Assembly: GCF_008831285.2 (NCBI RefSeq) | Contig: NC_045144.1 | Coordinates: 5,538,575-5,602,574, forward strand | DNA from: Nymphaea colorata | Lineage: Eukaryota; Streptophyta; Magnoliopsida; Nymphaeales; Nymphaeaceae | Reading direction: 5' to 3' | DNA length: 64,000 nucleotides | Shown here: positions 1 through 12,079 of the stretch, one piece after another | Layout of the letters: each line of letters opens with the position of its first letter | Numbering within the stretch: the stretch's first letter is position 1 | The notes under the pieces: generated by a model | What the model saw: only the letters and a program-made list of their open reading frames with translations | Told to the model about the DNA's origin: nothing | The model's database searches: none | Program-made: the position numbers and the translations under genes

Positions 1-703
1 ATTAAAGATCAGTAAAAGTCACAGAAAATTCAAAAAATTATAATCACATGTAAGAAGATCAAAAGACAAAATGCTTGCAGTCAAGATGAATATACAACAC
101 TCAAGCACACAAGGCAAGAATAATACGAATGAAAAGAAAACCAAATGTAAAGTACATTAGTAAAGAAATCAAACTATGCTATTCTATAGAATTTATAGAA
201 AACAGATTTCCTCTTCAAAGAACAAAGCAACTCACTTCTTGTAAGGAACCATGAACCTTCACCATATTGTATGACAATTAATTGGAGCTACATTAAGGGG
301 AAACATTTTTGGACAATAAGGCTGTCTTAGACAAGCGCAAGCCACCAACTAAGAAGGAAAGGAAAAAATGCATACCAGACAACGACTGCTAAAGCTTGTC
401 TACAACAATGTGCTGCCTCATAGAGGCTTCCCTTTCTCACGACAAATTTGACCCGCCATCAGCAAGATTAGGACACAAGTCATAACTGCAAATACAAGAA
501 AAGGAGAATTATAGGAAAGATCTAAGCAATATTTAGAACTAGGCAAGAATAAGAGATGAAACCATACAATTTGAAGCAAAAGCCAATAATGTCATTAATG
601 CTAGGAAGTACGATGGACAGGCCCAAATATAACTAAACAGATAAAATCATAAAAGCATTTAGCAACCAACAAAGAAAAACGTCAGCGCATGGAAGTTCGA
701 TAT
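1..703. other. AT-rich sequence, no gene recognised
   Basis: A - strand frame ending in a stop near 440 follows a TATTTGCAG acceptor-like site at about 486, but it encodes only 15 residues. Nothing else is supportable. Confidence 0.5.
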
Positions 704-849
704 TCATATAGCATCCATGCTGTAAGCAGGCCCTTTTCCAAAGCACGCTAGTTCATAGCTGGAAGGCACTGCTGTGGCCAACAAGTCACAAGCTGATAGC
801 AACAATTTTGGCCGCATTCCTATCTTATCCGATAGCGAGATGATCACAT
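704..849 (-). CDS. Candidate terminal exon of an unrecognised gene
   Basis: On the - strand TTGTTGCAG is followed by an open frame of about 48 codons (DVIISLSDKIGMRPKLLL...) ending in TGA at 706-704. The amino acid usage looks coding. No family assigned. Exons upstream (1700-1830, - strand) are possible but unproven. Confidence 0.25.
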
Positions 850-3183
850 CTGCAACAATGTATTGATTTTAACAATATACAGCCGTTTTTACTTTGATAT
901 TTTGATCATACAACCAAATAGTATTTTACTGTACTTGTGTTAAAATTTAAATATCAAAATGGCTTTCTAATTAAAATTTCAAAATTTTTAAAAGGGCATC
1001 CAACAGACCGTAACACCGCAAAACAAATGCATTAGAATGAGATCAGGGGCAAAGACAGAAAAGCCGTCCACACTGATTGAAACTGAACGCAAATCATTGA
1101 TGGAGCCACATATGAACTGCCCACATCAGCCCTTCAATGTCTATTTATTTTCACATTAACATATTCAACTATTTGCTTTGTTATATATATACATATATAT
1201 ATATGAAAATCCGCCACTCGAGCAAATGTTAGTGACTGAGCCTTGCCAATACCTAACGACGGAATCATAGGCGAGAAATGTTGTATGGAATCATCTTTTT
1301 ATCATCAGTTTAACCACATTTCCTGCTTCAATAAGGTCTCTAATAAAAGAAAGGAGCTTAAGGCGATAAAAAGAGAGCGTGAAGCCAATTCTACTGAGCC
1401 AATCATTTTAAAATATGTGGGCATGGGAGCCTTGGTTTGGGGATCAGCAGTTTGTGTCAGCATACGAAACAACACAACAGATAAGAGCATTTTCGAGGTG
1501 AACAACCATTTTTTCATATGACAGAATCTGCATTATTTCCCCTCTCTCTCCCTTTATTGCTTTTCTGTTTTTCCATTGATGGGATTTAAAAGCAGGCGAA
1601 GAAGAAGACTAAGGCTGCAATTTGGGGAAAGGCAAACAGGAAACACAGGCTGTTTGGAAACAAAACGCGATAGAAAGAGGCAAGCCCACGCCTTACCTCA
1701 ACAGAGATGCGGAAGAGGAGCTGATGCAGACCTGCAACAATGAGCAGCTGCATGCGGAGAGCCTCTGCGAGAAGAAGACGACCCTTCTCCACGGGCAAGG
1801 ACAAAAAAGAAAAAGAAATTGTGTGCTAATGGGCAGAAATTTTGTCCGCGCTGAAGAAGGAAAGAGGCGGGTAGGGCTCAATAGACCTCCCCTCTCACCA
1901 AACTTTGAAAATCGACCCAAATATTATGTAGTATTTCAAAAACACACTTTAATTTTAAAAATTTCATAAATTGCCTTTTTGAAAACTTACGGGCGTAACA
2001 GGGAGACTCACTACCGATAGATTCAATAGATTCGAGAGTGCATATGGGATGTCCGGAGCAACAAGTGATTTAGAGGCTTTAGGTGCTTGCACTAGTGCAA
2101 CAACTCCAAGAACTTATCGGGTGTCATCAGCAGTAAATTCTGCTCTTTGACGTGAAGGGCTTTTCCTCCCACCTTCTTGAGTATGAAGATGGATGACTAA
2201 TCTTCTTTGGGGAAGCTTCACTGCATTAGATTCTTGTCCAGAATTTCCCAAATTAGGGGACTTTTAGGTAAGCGGTTTTTCCAAATTTTCTAAACTATTG
2301 ATCATCCGATCGACGGGAGAAGAACAAGAAAGTTTATGAAAAGGACCATTAGTATCTCAAGAAATCTTTGAGAACGAAAGTCTTTTTAAGGAAATTTCTT
2401 TTTGACTTTCAAAGAACAAAGATATATATAAGAATATACCCACATTTTCATAAACTAAATGAATATATACCTTCTAAAAAGTATAGATTCAAACAACAAC
2501 AACAATAATATGCAGCCTTACTAGAATAAGTCTATAGGAAGCATTGAAATAGGATGTAAAAGGACAGGATCATCATCATTTTCTAACAAAAGTTAATCAC
2601 AAGCGAGACACCTTTGGTATTACTTATATAATGTGGCCATTATCATGAGGAAAAGAACTTGTTCATCATGATGTTATAGAGTTAAAACCTGCAAAAGTTA
2701 TTCGGGGAGTTCCAAATCTAGCAATTTCAAGCCAATATTAGTTGTTTAATAGAATAAGTAAGCTGGGTTAAGCAAATTTATATGTTGAGAGATGAATTCC
2801 GGTGTTGAACTCTTGGCCTCCTTCAATCTATCATGAAAGGTGTTCAGGTTAACACTCATGTCAAGTAAAATGGATCTCTTATCGTATGGTTGTAATGCAC
2901 CTTTAAGTAATTCGAACATGCATGCTTGTTGTAGAAGTTTACAGCCGGATTTTGCACACACAAAAACAAGTTGGACCTGACAAAATGGTATTTCTAAAAG
3001 CTTATTGATTGAGATCACACTCCCAGAATCTCAGCCTTGCTGAATTATTTAATCAAATTTGACAACACGGACGTAATGTGTATAATTAATTCTATAACTT
3101 TCAACTCTTGAAAAGCTCATATACCCATTACATACCAACAGGCCCAACCAGCTGTACTACCATCATTAGAGAGAAACTTACAG

Positions 3184-3228
<45 letters not shown>

Positions 3229-3402
3229 AAAACTAGTCGAAACATCGTCAAAGTTGCTTGGAGGACTGGCCATTAGCTTATATGGTTATGTAAATATTCA
3301 AACCATACATCGACGCCAAAATCGCTAATGTAATTTACGTCTAATATAAAAATTTCCAGTTTATTCGTGTCCAAGATATTGCATGCTGACCCAGTTAAAC
3401 CC
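850..3402. other. Intergenic, no gene recognised
   Basis: Short open frames at 1243-1969 and 2746-3018 lack family features. A GC-richer patch at 1580-1900 has possible - strand splice sites but no recognised product. A (TA)n tract ends at 3226. Confidence 0.5.
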
Positions 3403-3479
3403 CTCCAAATGAGCAGCAATCCAGATCGTCCTCAGAGGACTCTTCTTCGCAAAGATGAAGTCAACTGGGTGTAAAACAT
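3403..3479 (-). pseudogene. Fragment of a cohesin RAD21/SYN first coding exon, frameshifted
   Basis: On the - strand ATG (3479) begins MFYTQ and, after what looks like a 5-base insertion, continues in another frame as FIFAKKSPLRTIWIAAHLE. This is the conserved N-terminus of plant RAD21/SYN kleisins, where it binds the SMC3 head. The reading frame is broken and no further exons were seen nearby, so it is a dead fragment. Confidence 0.75.
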
Positions 3480-5090
3480 TTTTCGACAACCCTGGAAACT
3501 TTAACCCTCACTCCAGCATAATCACGGCACCAATTTTCGGACCAGCTCGTCAGAAAAACACAAACTTAGCTCCTCCGATAACAATTGACTGATAGTGATA
3601 CATAAAAACAATCCATAACAATCAGTATGATATAACTTATAGTCTTATACCAACAATAGGTGCACAACCGCTAGAACCAATTATTATGGGCAAGTTCCGT
3701 CAGCTGCTCAGCCTACATCCTAGCAGATCTTTATGTTGCCAGAACAGTATTACAAACAGCTCCTCCTTTATCCCATTCTATGGTGAATGCTGACATTCAA
3801 GTCAATATTCAAACTTTCCAAAATTATAGTTATCACTAAGCAATCAATGTGCAGCAAATTAAACACAAAAACAAATGCATCCATCCCACACGAGGTGCAT
3901 CCAGCAACAAGTTCCAACTCTTTATAGGCCAAAATTCTAAAATCCAAAATTAGTAAATCACACAAAACAGTGCACGTGATTAGCAATTATAGTTGACCCT
4001 TATCAAATGCACGTGAATAGTGATTATAATTGACACCTAACAAACAGAATCTATTTCCTTAGCATAAAGAATCTTACCTCAACAAGAAGAAAGCGTAGAA
4101 ACCTAAAAAGCTAGCAAAAAGTTCCAACTCAAATATGGATATATGGAGTAGTAGTAGTAGTGGTGGTACCTGGAGAAATTCAGCAACAGAAACGGAGGAA
4201 AGGAATATAGAGATAGACATCTTGATCTTGTACCTAAAAAAAATGACCAGTTATATGAATTTGTAACTAAAAGAGTACGCATAGTTTCCTTGTAAAGTGA
4301 AAAGCACACAAACCACGTGCAGTTTATTTTAGCATTTGATTCAACAAAAATGATAGTTTATCAATAATATACCGAATAACACATAACAAACTAAGGTCCA
4401 CTTAGGATAACCATATAAACATGTAGATTTGAATCACGTTAACTACCTCAAACAACAAAACAATATGTGAATGTCAAACAAAATTATTCACAAAAGAACC
4501 GGCCCTGAGAATGAAGAAACCAAAACACTGAAAGCAGGAGAGGTAGCATCTACTTTCCTCTCATAATCGACATCAGAAGACTGAACCATGTATTAGAACC
4601 AATATATAGAAAAGGAAACAAGAACTGTAGGATAACCATATAAGCAACCCTATGACCGGTAGGTTGCCGCCCTAAACCATCACATTGTACGGAGTTTTTC
4701 AAGAAACAAATGGACAAGGAGAACACCTCAAGAAAACAAAACCAAGTCGGGAAAGAAGGATCCCAATATGAGCGAATATTAGAAACAGGCCCAACATCAA
4801 CCTAACGGGCGACCCAAGGCGGTAGACCCAGCAGGGACAACAGCAACAACCTAAGCTGCGACCCACGACAGAACGAGCAGGAACCCAAGCGGCGGACTAA
4901 CAGAAGGCGGTAGCAGACCCGATGGCGAGCCAAATATCAGAAATCAGCAACAATTTCAACAGAAGAACCCAAATAAAAACCCCAAAGCAGAGAGCCAAAA
5001 TGAAATCAAACTGAAACCACGTACGAACACAAATGCAGGGTGGAGATGGCTGTCAGCAGCCATCGCCGGTGTGCCATCGCAAACCGACGA
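3480..5090. other. Intergenic, no gene recognised
   Basis: Mostly AT-rich. 4800-5090 is GC-richer and could be an old leader or element end on the - strand. No coding frame is convincing. Confidence 0.5.
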
Positions 5091-5358
5091 TGGCAAACAA
5101 AACAGAAACAAGAGATGAAGAAATCAAGAACTCGTATAAATCTTTCCCCCCTCAATTCGGCACACCGGCGATGGCAAACAAGACAGAAACAAGAGAGGAA
5201 AATACCAAGAACCCGTATAAATCTTTCCCCTCTCAATTCGGCACACCAGCGATGGCAAACAAAACATAAAAAGAGATGACGATATCAAGAACCCGAATAA
5301 ATCTTTCCCCCCTCAATTCGGCACACCGGCAATGGCAAACAAAACAGAAACAAGAGAG
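5091..5358 (+). repeat. 81-bp minisatellite, 3.3 copies
   Basis: Units start at 5091, 5172, 5253 and 5333 (TGGCAAACAA...). They contain TATAAATCTTTCCCCCCTCAATTCGGCACACC. The array ends in a (GA)n run at 5356-5375. The - strand stays open through part of it, which yields repeat-driven ORFs that I do not regard as genes. Confidence 0.9.
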
Positions 5359-5375
5359 AGAGAGAGAGAGAGAGA

Positions 5376-7890
5376 GTCTTGCCTGCCTGCTGCGAGTGGG
5401 CATCCCGATCACGAAAATGCCGCCACAGATCTTCTCATCCTTTACAGCATAAGCATCGCCCTCCGATGGTGATGTTCTTTCGTCTGTAATCAACAATGAC
5501 TCTCCTCCTAGTGGACGCTTCCACCGACTTAATATGGTGACCCATCGCAACATTTATTTAAAAAAAAGAAAAAAGAAAAAAGAAAATTTGTTCGTTGAAA
5601 AGGGGAAGAAAAACTACTCTGCCCTTAAAATGTTGTAATACCCTTATGATTTTCTGTTTTGCTATGTTCAAAATCATATGCGTATCTTTAAATTTGAATT
5701 TTAAAAATATTCAGAGAAAAATCCCATATTAAGAAAAAAAAGCCACCATCCAATTGGTTACAGTTTTACATAAGTATTAGATCCAATTTAGACTCCACGT
5801 TAAATAAATATTGTATTATTCAATATTCATATCATTTGAAAGCTGGCCCTTAATATGTCACAATGGGATTTTATGTATTTAAAAGTTAGATTCGGATGTG
5901 GGTGTAAAAAGAGAAGTCTGATTTGGATCAAATTTGGATTGTGAATTTAAAAGGTCCAAAAAAAATAATTCAAATTTGTTCTGTTGAAACATACATTCAT
6001 ACCTGGCTCGATGACCTTTCTAAACCAAGCTCAAACCTGTTTTCTCTCATTTTAATATAAACCTAAAACCGGTTCCAAATACAAATTCAAATCTAAACTT
6101 GAATCACTAACATTAAACCTCAAACTGCCATTACCTATACCATATATCTGAATTCAAACTTTGTAAAACAGGTAAGGGTTGTGGTGCAAAATTTAATTCG
6201 ACAGTAGTCAAATAGGAAAGGGTGGCGGTATAAAAATTTTATTTTAAATCATGTTTGGCCCGTTTATAAACTATGTAGGTCCAACGTAAAATATTTAATG
6301 GGATCTTTCCAAGTTTCACGCGGATCTGGATCGATTCATACCCAAGCAATTGTAGACTTTTGTAAAACCTTAATTGGTTGTTTCACAATGAAAATGACGT
6401 AAGCGTGTTTTCAAAGTTTCAAAAAGATCAGATCATAATATTGGCTGTATCATGAATTTTACATTGGAACTTCAGTGTGAACAATTGGAGGAGTATTTCA
6501 TCTTTTGTTATTGAATAGATCCAAAACCTCCACCCCCATTAACAATGAAAAGTCTAAACCAATGTCACAAAAGACATGTTTTTTTGAAAAAACGTAAAAA
6601 CACAAGATAAATTAAATTAGTGCTTAAAACTTTTAAAAAATATGTTTTTGAAAAAAAACATTAAAAGCGAAAAAAAAAAAATAACGTTTTTTCGTGGGGT
6701 GTTTTTCACTTTTTTCATTTTTAATGCCAAATAGTTGTTTTTTTATTTTTTATTTGTTGCAAATCTACTTATCTTTTGATGTTTGTGCTATTATTTTCTC
6801 ACTTATTTTATGTTCTTTAATTTTTTAAATTTTATTGTATTTTTCTCTTTTTTTTTTAAGCTTGCCATATTTTAACAAGAAAAACCTCGCTATGTAGAAC
6901 TCCAAAACGTTATTTGTGACTATGATATAGACCAATCTTATTATTATTTGTTTGATGGGTGCCATATTTCTTTATTCATTTACTAAGAATCCTTTGGTCT
7001 TCAAATGAAAAGTGAGAGGATCTTGTAAGGTCGTGTGTCTTGGAACTCTTTAAAATGACAATAACACCACCAATATTCCATACATTGTTGTTCAATACGT
7101 TCAGAAACTATACCCCACAATATCAAACCGTTCTTTTTTGTCTAGTTTTAGTAAATTATGCACTTTAAGTGGTTTCAAAACTATTTTGAAGGTAATCAAA
7201 AGTGATAAGGAGCAGTAAGTAGCTCACCAATGTCAGGTGCCCAAAATTAAACATATAATTATTAATCATAAAACATTGATTTTCTTGTTAAAAGAAAGCA
7301 TGAAACACTTCTAAATCTTGTTTGAAGGCACCTCGACCACCTATTTCAAATAAATCTTGCCATAGGACAGAGCCGCCCTAATTCAAAGTTGGGGATGGTG
7401 GCTTGCTGTCTAGTATTAAGTTGGACGCACAAATTTATCAAGTTAGAGAGTTTATTTTTTTTAAATGCCAAAAAAGTTTTAAAATGAACAAAATTCAATA
7501 TGTTTCTCTTTCTAACTTAAGTTCCAAATTGTCAAGCATCATTTTGCAATTGGGTATGGCCCAATCTATTTATATATGGATATTTTGTGGATGGAAAACA
7601 TTGACTTTTCACATAAAATAACAAAAAAAAAAAAAACTGTGGCAATTAATGTCAAAAAGTACAAGGAAGAAATGTATCGTCGATATGTTTTCATGCTGAA
7701 TCCGCTTTGATAGGATATCGTCACTGCCTTCCATAAGAAAGATCCCGCATAGTAGAAGTAACCCATAAAGATTCCAATCGCACAAGTGGCTAAGTCAGTC
7801 TATTTCTCATGGATGGGAGAGGTGAAAATGAGGAAAAAAAAGTCTTAACGATTCGATATTAGATACACCTAACCTAAACTATGGGCCAGC
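5376..7890. other. Intergenic, no gene recognised
   Basis: 5390-5553 (- strand) is open and looks partly protein-like but runs into the minisatellite; it has no recognised relatives. From 5560 on the sequence is AT-rich with A and T homopolymers and no supportable feature. Confidence 0.5.
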
Positions 7891-8126
7891 TTAGACGGTC
7901 AATTCTGGCGATATATTAGCACCAAAGTAGTTTTCCACTAGCACTATAAATCTTGTGTCATTTATAACAGCAGTGACAGCTCGATCTTTGGTGCTACTAG
8001 TGCCGTTAGCGAAATGCCAGAGAAATATGGTTCGCACGCAAAACTTGTGACCTTTAAGATCCCACGAACCATACTCTGGAAAGACCTCTCTATCTTCTGG
8101 CTTGTTGCTCACCTCTTCAGGCAAAC
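7891..8126 (-). CDS. Candidate terminal exon of an unrecognised gene
   Basis: On the - strand TATGTTCAG precedes an open frame of 77 codons, ending in TAA (7893-7891). The composition is protein-like (LPEEVSNKPEDREVFPEYGS, HFANGTSSTKDRAV). I do not recognise the family and found no convincing upstream exon, so it may be a pseudogene piece or chance. Confidence 0.3.
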
Positions 8127-9537
8127 CTGAACATAAATGTTTGAGAGAAGATCACGTACAAACATAAAATGATTTCAAGTAGAACTTTTGGACAAGATTA
8201 TTTTCTGCATTCTCCAATATCCGAGTCTTGCCAAATAACACGCTAGGCATCGAACAAGCACCAGGAAGAGGTGAATGATCTTCTCAGCTTTACAACCAAA
8301 CAATAAATCCTGCCAAAATTTCAAAAATTGTAAACTTATTACTTTTCATGTTTTTAAAGTAAACGTAGGGAATAAGAGACAAAGTGAGCAAACCCAGTTA
8401 CCATGTATTCCATGATCTTCATCATCAACGAGCAAACGTGACTATACAATTGCATGTGTTGCCTCTAGTATTCCCTCACTTGCAAACCTATAAATACACC
8501 TTTAAATAAACAGAAAAATTCTTATCTTTGATTTACATTTCTCTTCATCGATTCTAGCAGTTGCAAAACTATTCAACAACAATTGTAGCTTAGCTGCATA
8601 TACTTTAATAAAAAGTTTCATCACTTAGGCCTCCTACTAAAGGAACCCATGCTTCCAGGGGCATATAATTTGTTTCGTCAAATTTAGCCTGCCTCATACT
8701 CTAAGACATATCCTTTTCTGCATGAATTCAGGTAGTGCGATATTATAATCTAAGAAAGTTGAAGCACCAAAACAAACTACTAAAGGATCAATAGACTGCT
8801 GCCACCTTGTAGAGAGACAAAACAAACTACTTATACCATCTAATGAGTTGGTGTTTGCAAACTAAAATTTCCTGGCAGTCAAGGTACTGCTCAGGCTACC
8901 CGTTTGTTGAGCTTGTGACTAAGGTGCTTGAGAAGGATGAGGACGAGACCCACGTACTTGTTCATCTGCAGTTGCATGCTTGTTAATTTCTAAATGCCAA
9001 GCTCCCATCACTAGCTTTAAGTATTTTCAGCAATAGAAGAGAACTTCAGACTAATTAAAATTGAGTCATACAAGTACAAGAAATTAATCAGAAACCATGA
9101 ATTGAGTGCATGAAGATTGTGATGACTCATGTCTAAAACCTAAAAAAATGGAGACAAATTCATATTTTTGGATACCCAAAATCAGCAGTAATTCTTTCTC
9201 TTTGTATTTAAACATTAATTAAGTTTACGGACTGCTTACCACTGAAAAGATCTCTTTCAGTTTCTGAAACCTCAAAAGATCTGAACATTTTATCTATACA
9301 TTTTTAACAGTAAAAGTTTTGAATATTTAAAGGTTTCAAACCTTTTACAACCAATATTTAGATGATCTAAAAAATTTCTGTGACGGTCTATAAAGAATGA
9401 CAAAAATAAGACTTTTATGTCATTTTATCTAGACAAGGGATTTTTCCCCATTTTCACTGTTGTAGCACAGCTGCATTTTACTCTTTCACCTAAAATCAGC
9501 TTTTTGTTTCATTAGCTTGATGATGCCTTGATCTGTA

Positions 9538-9705
9538 GTAGACCCACGTATCTTAGCAACAGTAGTGTAATTGAGTAAATTTATGCTCTGTCGAGAACTA
9601 CTTACAAGATATCAAAACAATTATAAAATTGTTAATCCTACTCAGCAAACATGTAAAGTGAGTGTGTTTTATTTCGTTGATATCAAATGAAATTTATTGT
9701 GAGCC
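9538..9705 (+). repeat. Dispersed duplication, copy A (pairs with 11390-11557)
   Basis: About 168 bases, beginning GTAGACCCACGTATCTTAGCAA, align with 11390-11557 along the whole length with roughly 85% identity by eye. It flanks the D2HGDH fragment on one side; copy B is on the other. Confidence 0.85.
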
Positions 9706-9983
9706 GATGTTTGATCCATGAAAATGAAAAAAAAAAACATGATGCCTTAATTATTGTGTTTTCCCTTCTATAAAATCTTCTTCAAAATGGAAAGAGAAAA
9801 TACATAAAAAGATAAACCCTTTTTGAACATGGGCACTTGAAAAACAAGAACACATTGTCAATTATCATCCATAAGAGGAACACAGAGTAATTTTTTATGC
9901 TAACACATAAGCATTAACTTTCAAAAAATGTGACATAAGGAGAGTATAACAAGGAACTCTGGAGTCAACCAAAGTTATATTAC

Positions 9984-10075
9984 CTTCAGCAAAGTACGGA
10001 CTGATGAAGAACATTTGTATGGGTTCATTATTCCATTGGGATCCACAGCTTCTTTATGGAAGCCATGAGTTGAAC
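9984..10075 (-). pseudogene. Fragment of a D-2-hydroxyglutarate dehydrogenase late exon, frameshifted
   Basis: On the - strand, after CATTTCAG, the sequence reads VQLMASIKKL and, one base out of frame, DPNGIMNPYK, then a GTAATA donor. That word order is the C-terminus of the mitochondrial FAD enzyme D2HGDH. One base seems lost near 10045. No other exons were found within about 2 kb. Confidence 0.7.
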
Positions 10076-11389
10076 CTGAAATGCACAAAAAGAATTAGGA
10101 AATATGAAGAAAAATGCAAAAAATTGTACGACATATGCAAGACTGCCACATCCATTGGCACACAAATAGACATAAATTGTTAAGATTAATTAAGAATTGC
10201 AAATTCCGAGAAATTCAAAAATAGCAGAACAAGCAAGTCTTCATGTTTTAAAAAAACTCCAACATCTGAGAACATGAGCTAGCAACATAAGATTCTCAAG
10301 TGGTTAAACCAATTTTAGGTTTGAAGATAAACACGACCAAATACCATATTTCTAAATGACATATTAAAGTTGCAACCTCTGATTATATACTAAAGACAAA
10401 ATTAAAGAGTTGTGTGCTCACAGGACAATCGCTAATAGAAATCCGTTCTTTTTGGTTTAATATGCTTCACGATGAATTTAATTGCACACAAAACCGAGGA
10501 TGCAGGACTTAGAGTTTGACCGGGAGGATGTAATCGTGGAGTTTTCTCTCAATTATTGAATAAAATGTGGGAAATTGTGAACTAAAAAAAGACTAAAACA
10601 ACAACTATTCTCAAAAAGAGATATGATACATTAGCTTTATAATAGATGATTGATTTCATGTCATACTTATAATTTTTCAAAAGAGGACATGTTGTGAAAC
10701 TATCATGTTTCAATAAATCATTGGGTTTTGGAGATGCAGAAATAAATTGCATTCTTTTCCAAATCACTAGCATGCGCCATTCTGAAATTTATACCTATCT
10801 TAAGGAAACACCTTTAACAACATTTGGTGGTAAATGGTATTTTATTATCTTTTCAAAAAAGGGCAAGCAAACAAAAAAATTTACAACATCAACAGGCTTG
10901 GTGTAATTATTTTAACTGTTCAACTATGATACAACAAACAAAAACCATTTAAATCATCTAGCCTGCCTTTTATGCTTCATCAAGTCATCTCATGATGAGG
11001 GGACGTCTGCACAAAATGTCATCAGCTCAGCAACAATTCAGTTATAACTCCTCGCTAGACATAAAAGCAGAAAGCTACGTGTAACTTGATATAGGATAAA
11101 CAAAGAAACATGAATCACTACCTCCTCCAATGTTGAAAAGTAAAAATCAAAAGTTATTGCCATGGAAAATAAGTTGTATATCACAAGAAATGAATAAATA
11201 GAGATAGAAAAGGGCACACCAGTGAGAACAAATGTTGCAGAACGAAAACATGCAGCCTGAAACCAAGCTTGTCAAAACAGCAAATATCTTTTACACAATT
11301 GTCAAGAAATAGGCCATATGAAACTGATTGCAGAATTCTAAGGCAAAAGATGCTAAGGTAACAAGAGTGATCACTACAGCCAGATTGTA

Positions 11390-11557
11390 GTTGACCCATG
11401 TATCTTAGCAAGAGTAGTGTAAATGACTAAATTTCTGCTCTCTCAAGAAATACTTACAAGATATCAAAACAATGATAAAATTGTTAATCGTACTCACCAA
11501 ACATATAAAGTGTGAGTGTGTTTTCTTTCATTGACATAAAATGAAATTTATGATCAC
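11390..11557 (+). repeat. Dispersed duplication, copy B (pairs with 9538-9705)
   Basis: Begins GTTGACCCATGTATCTTAGCAA and is in the same orientation as copy A, 1.85 kb apart. It is noncoding in all frames as far as I can see. Confidence 0.85.
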
Positions 11558-11790
11558 CAAAATGCAGTCACGAAACTGTATGCGTGTCATAGTCTCTAAA
11601 GCGATTGTTGAAAGTTCCTCTTGGACTAGCTTCATTTGTAAAAGGTCTTTTCACAAAGCTCTTGAATTTCCCCAAAAATGGTTCTTGGAGAAAAGAATGA
11701 AAAGTTTAGATGCAATCATAATAAAAATGACTAAAAGTTCAAGAAGGTAGAGAGCACAAATCCGTAGCATCTCTATGGCACAAATATGGG

Positions 11791-11793
11791 TGG

Positions 11794-11854
<61 letters not shown>

Positions 11855-11882
11855 AGGGAGGGAGGGAGAGAGAGAGAGTGAG
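11791..11882. repeat. Compound (GT)n-(GA)n microsatellite
   Basis: GT repeats run directly into GA repeats with GGGA variants. Open frames reading Ser-Leu repeats on the - strand are products of this tract. Confidence 0.95.
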
Positions 11883-12079
11883 TGATTGTCCATCTAGATG
11901 ATATAAAAACCAATGAACTAGGCTATGCCATTCAAATTATTGATGTGTCTATCCTCTTCTGGCCACCAGTGGCGAATCATTCACCATCCACAAAGGGAAA
12001 GGAGCAACGACAACACTAATTTTTATTTTTGAGCAATGAATTTTTATCTACACGAATTGGAAATGTACACATGAATGCA

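Larger units (their letters stand above)
8127..12079. other. Intergenic, only gene fragment and duplications listed separately
   Basis: 8870-8980 is GC-richer and open in one + frame (YPFVELVTKVLEKDEDETH...), perhaps another exon relic, not identified. The rest is AT-rich noncoding sequence. Confidence 0.45.

Noticed and set aside
8870-8980. Coding-looking + strand stretch with VELVTKVLEKDEDETH
   Set aside because: No clear splice sites on both sides, no family recognised, and stops close by; mentioned only as a possible relic.
11651-11893. Ser-Leu repeat protein on the - strand
   Set aside because: Direct translation of the GA/GT microsatellite.
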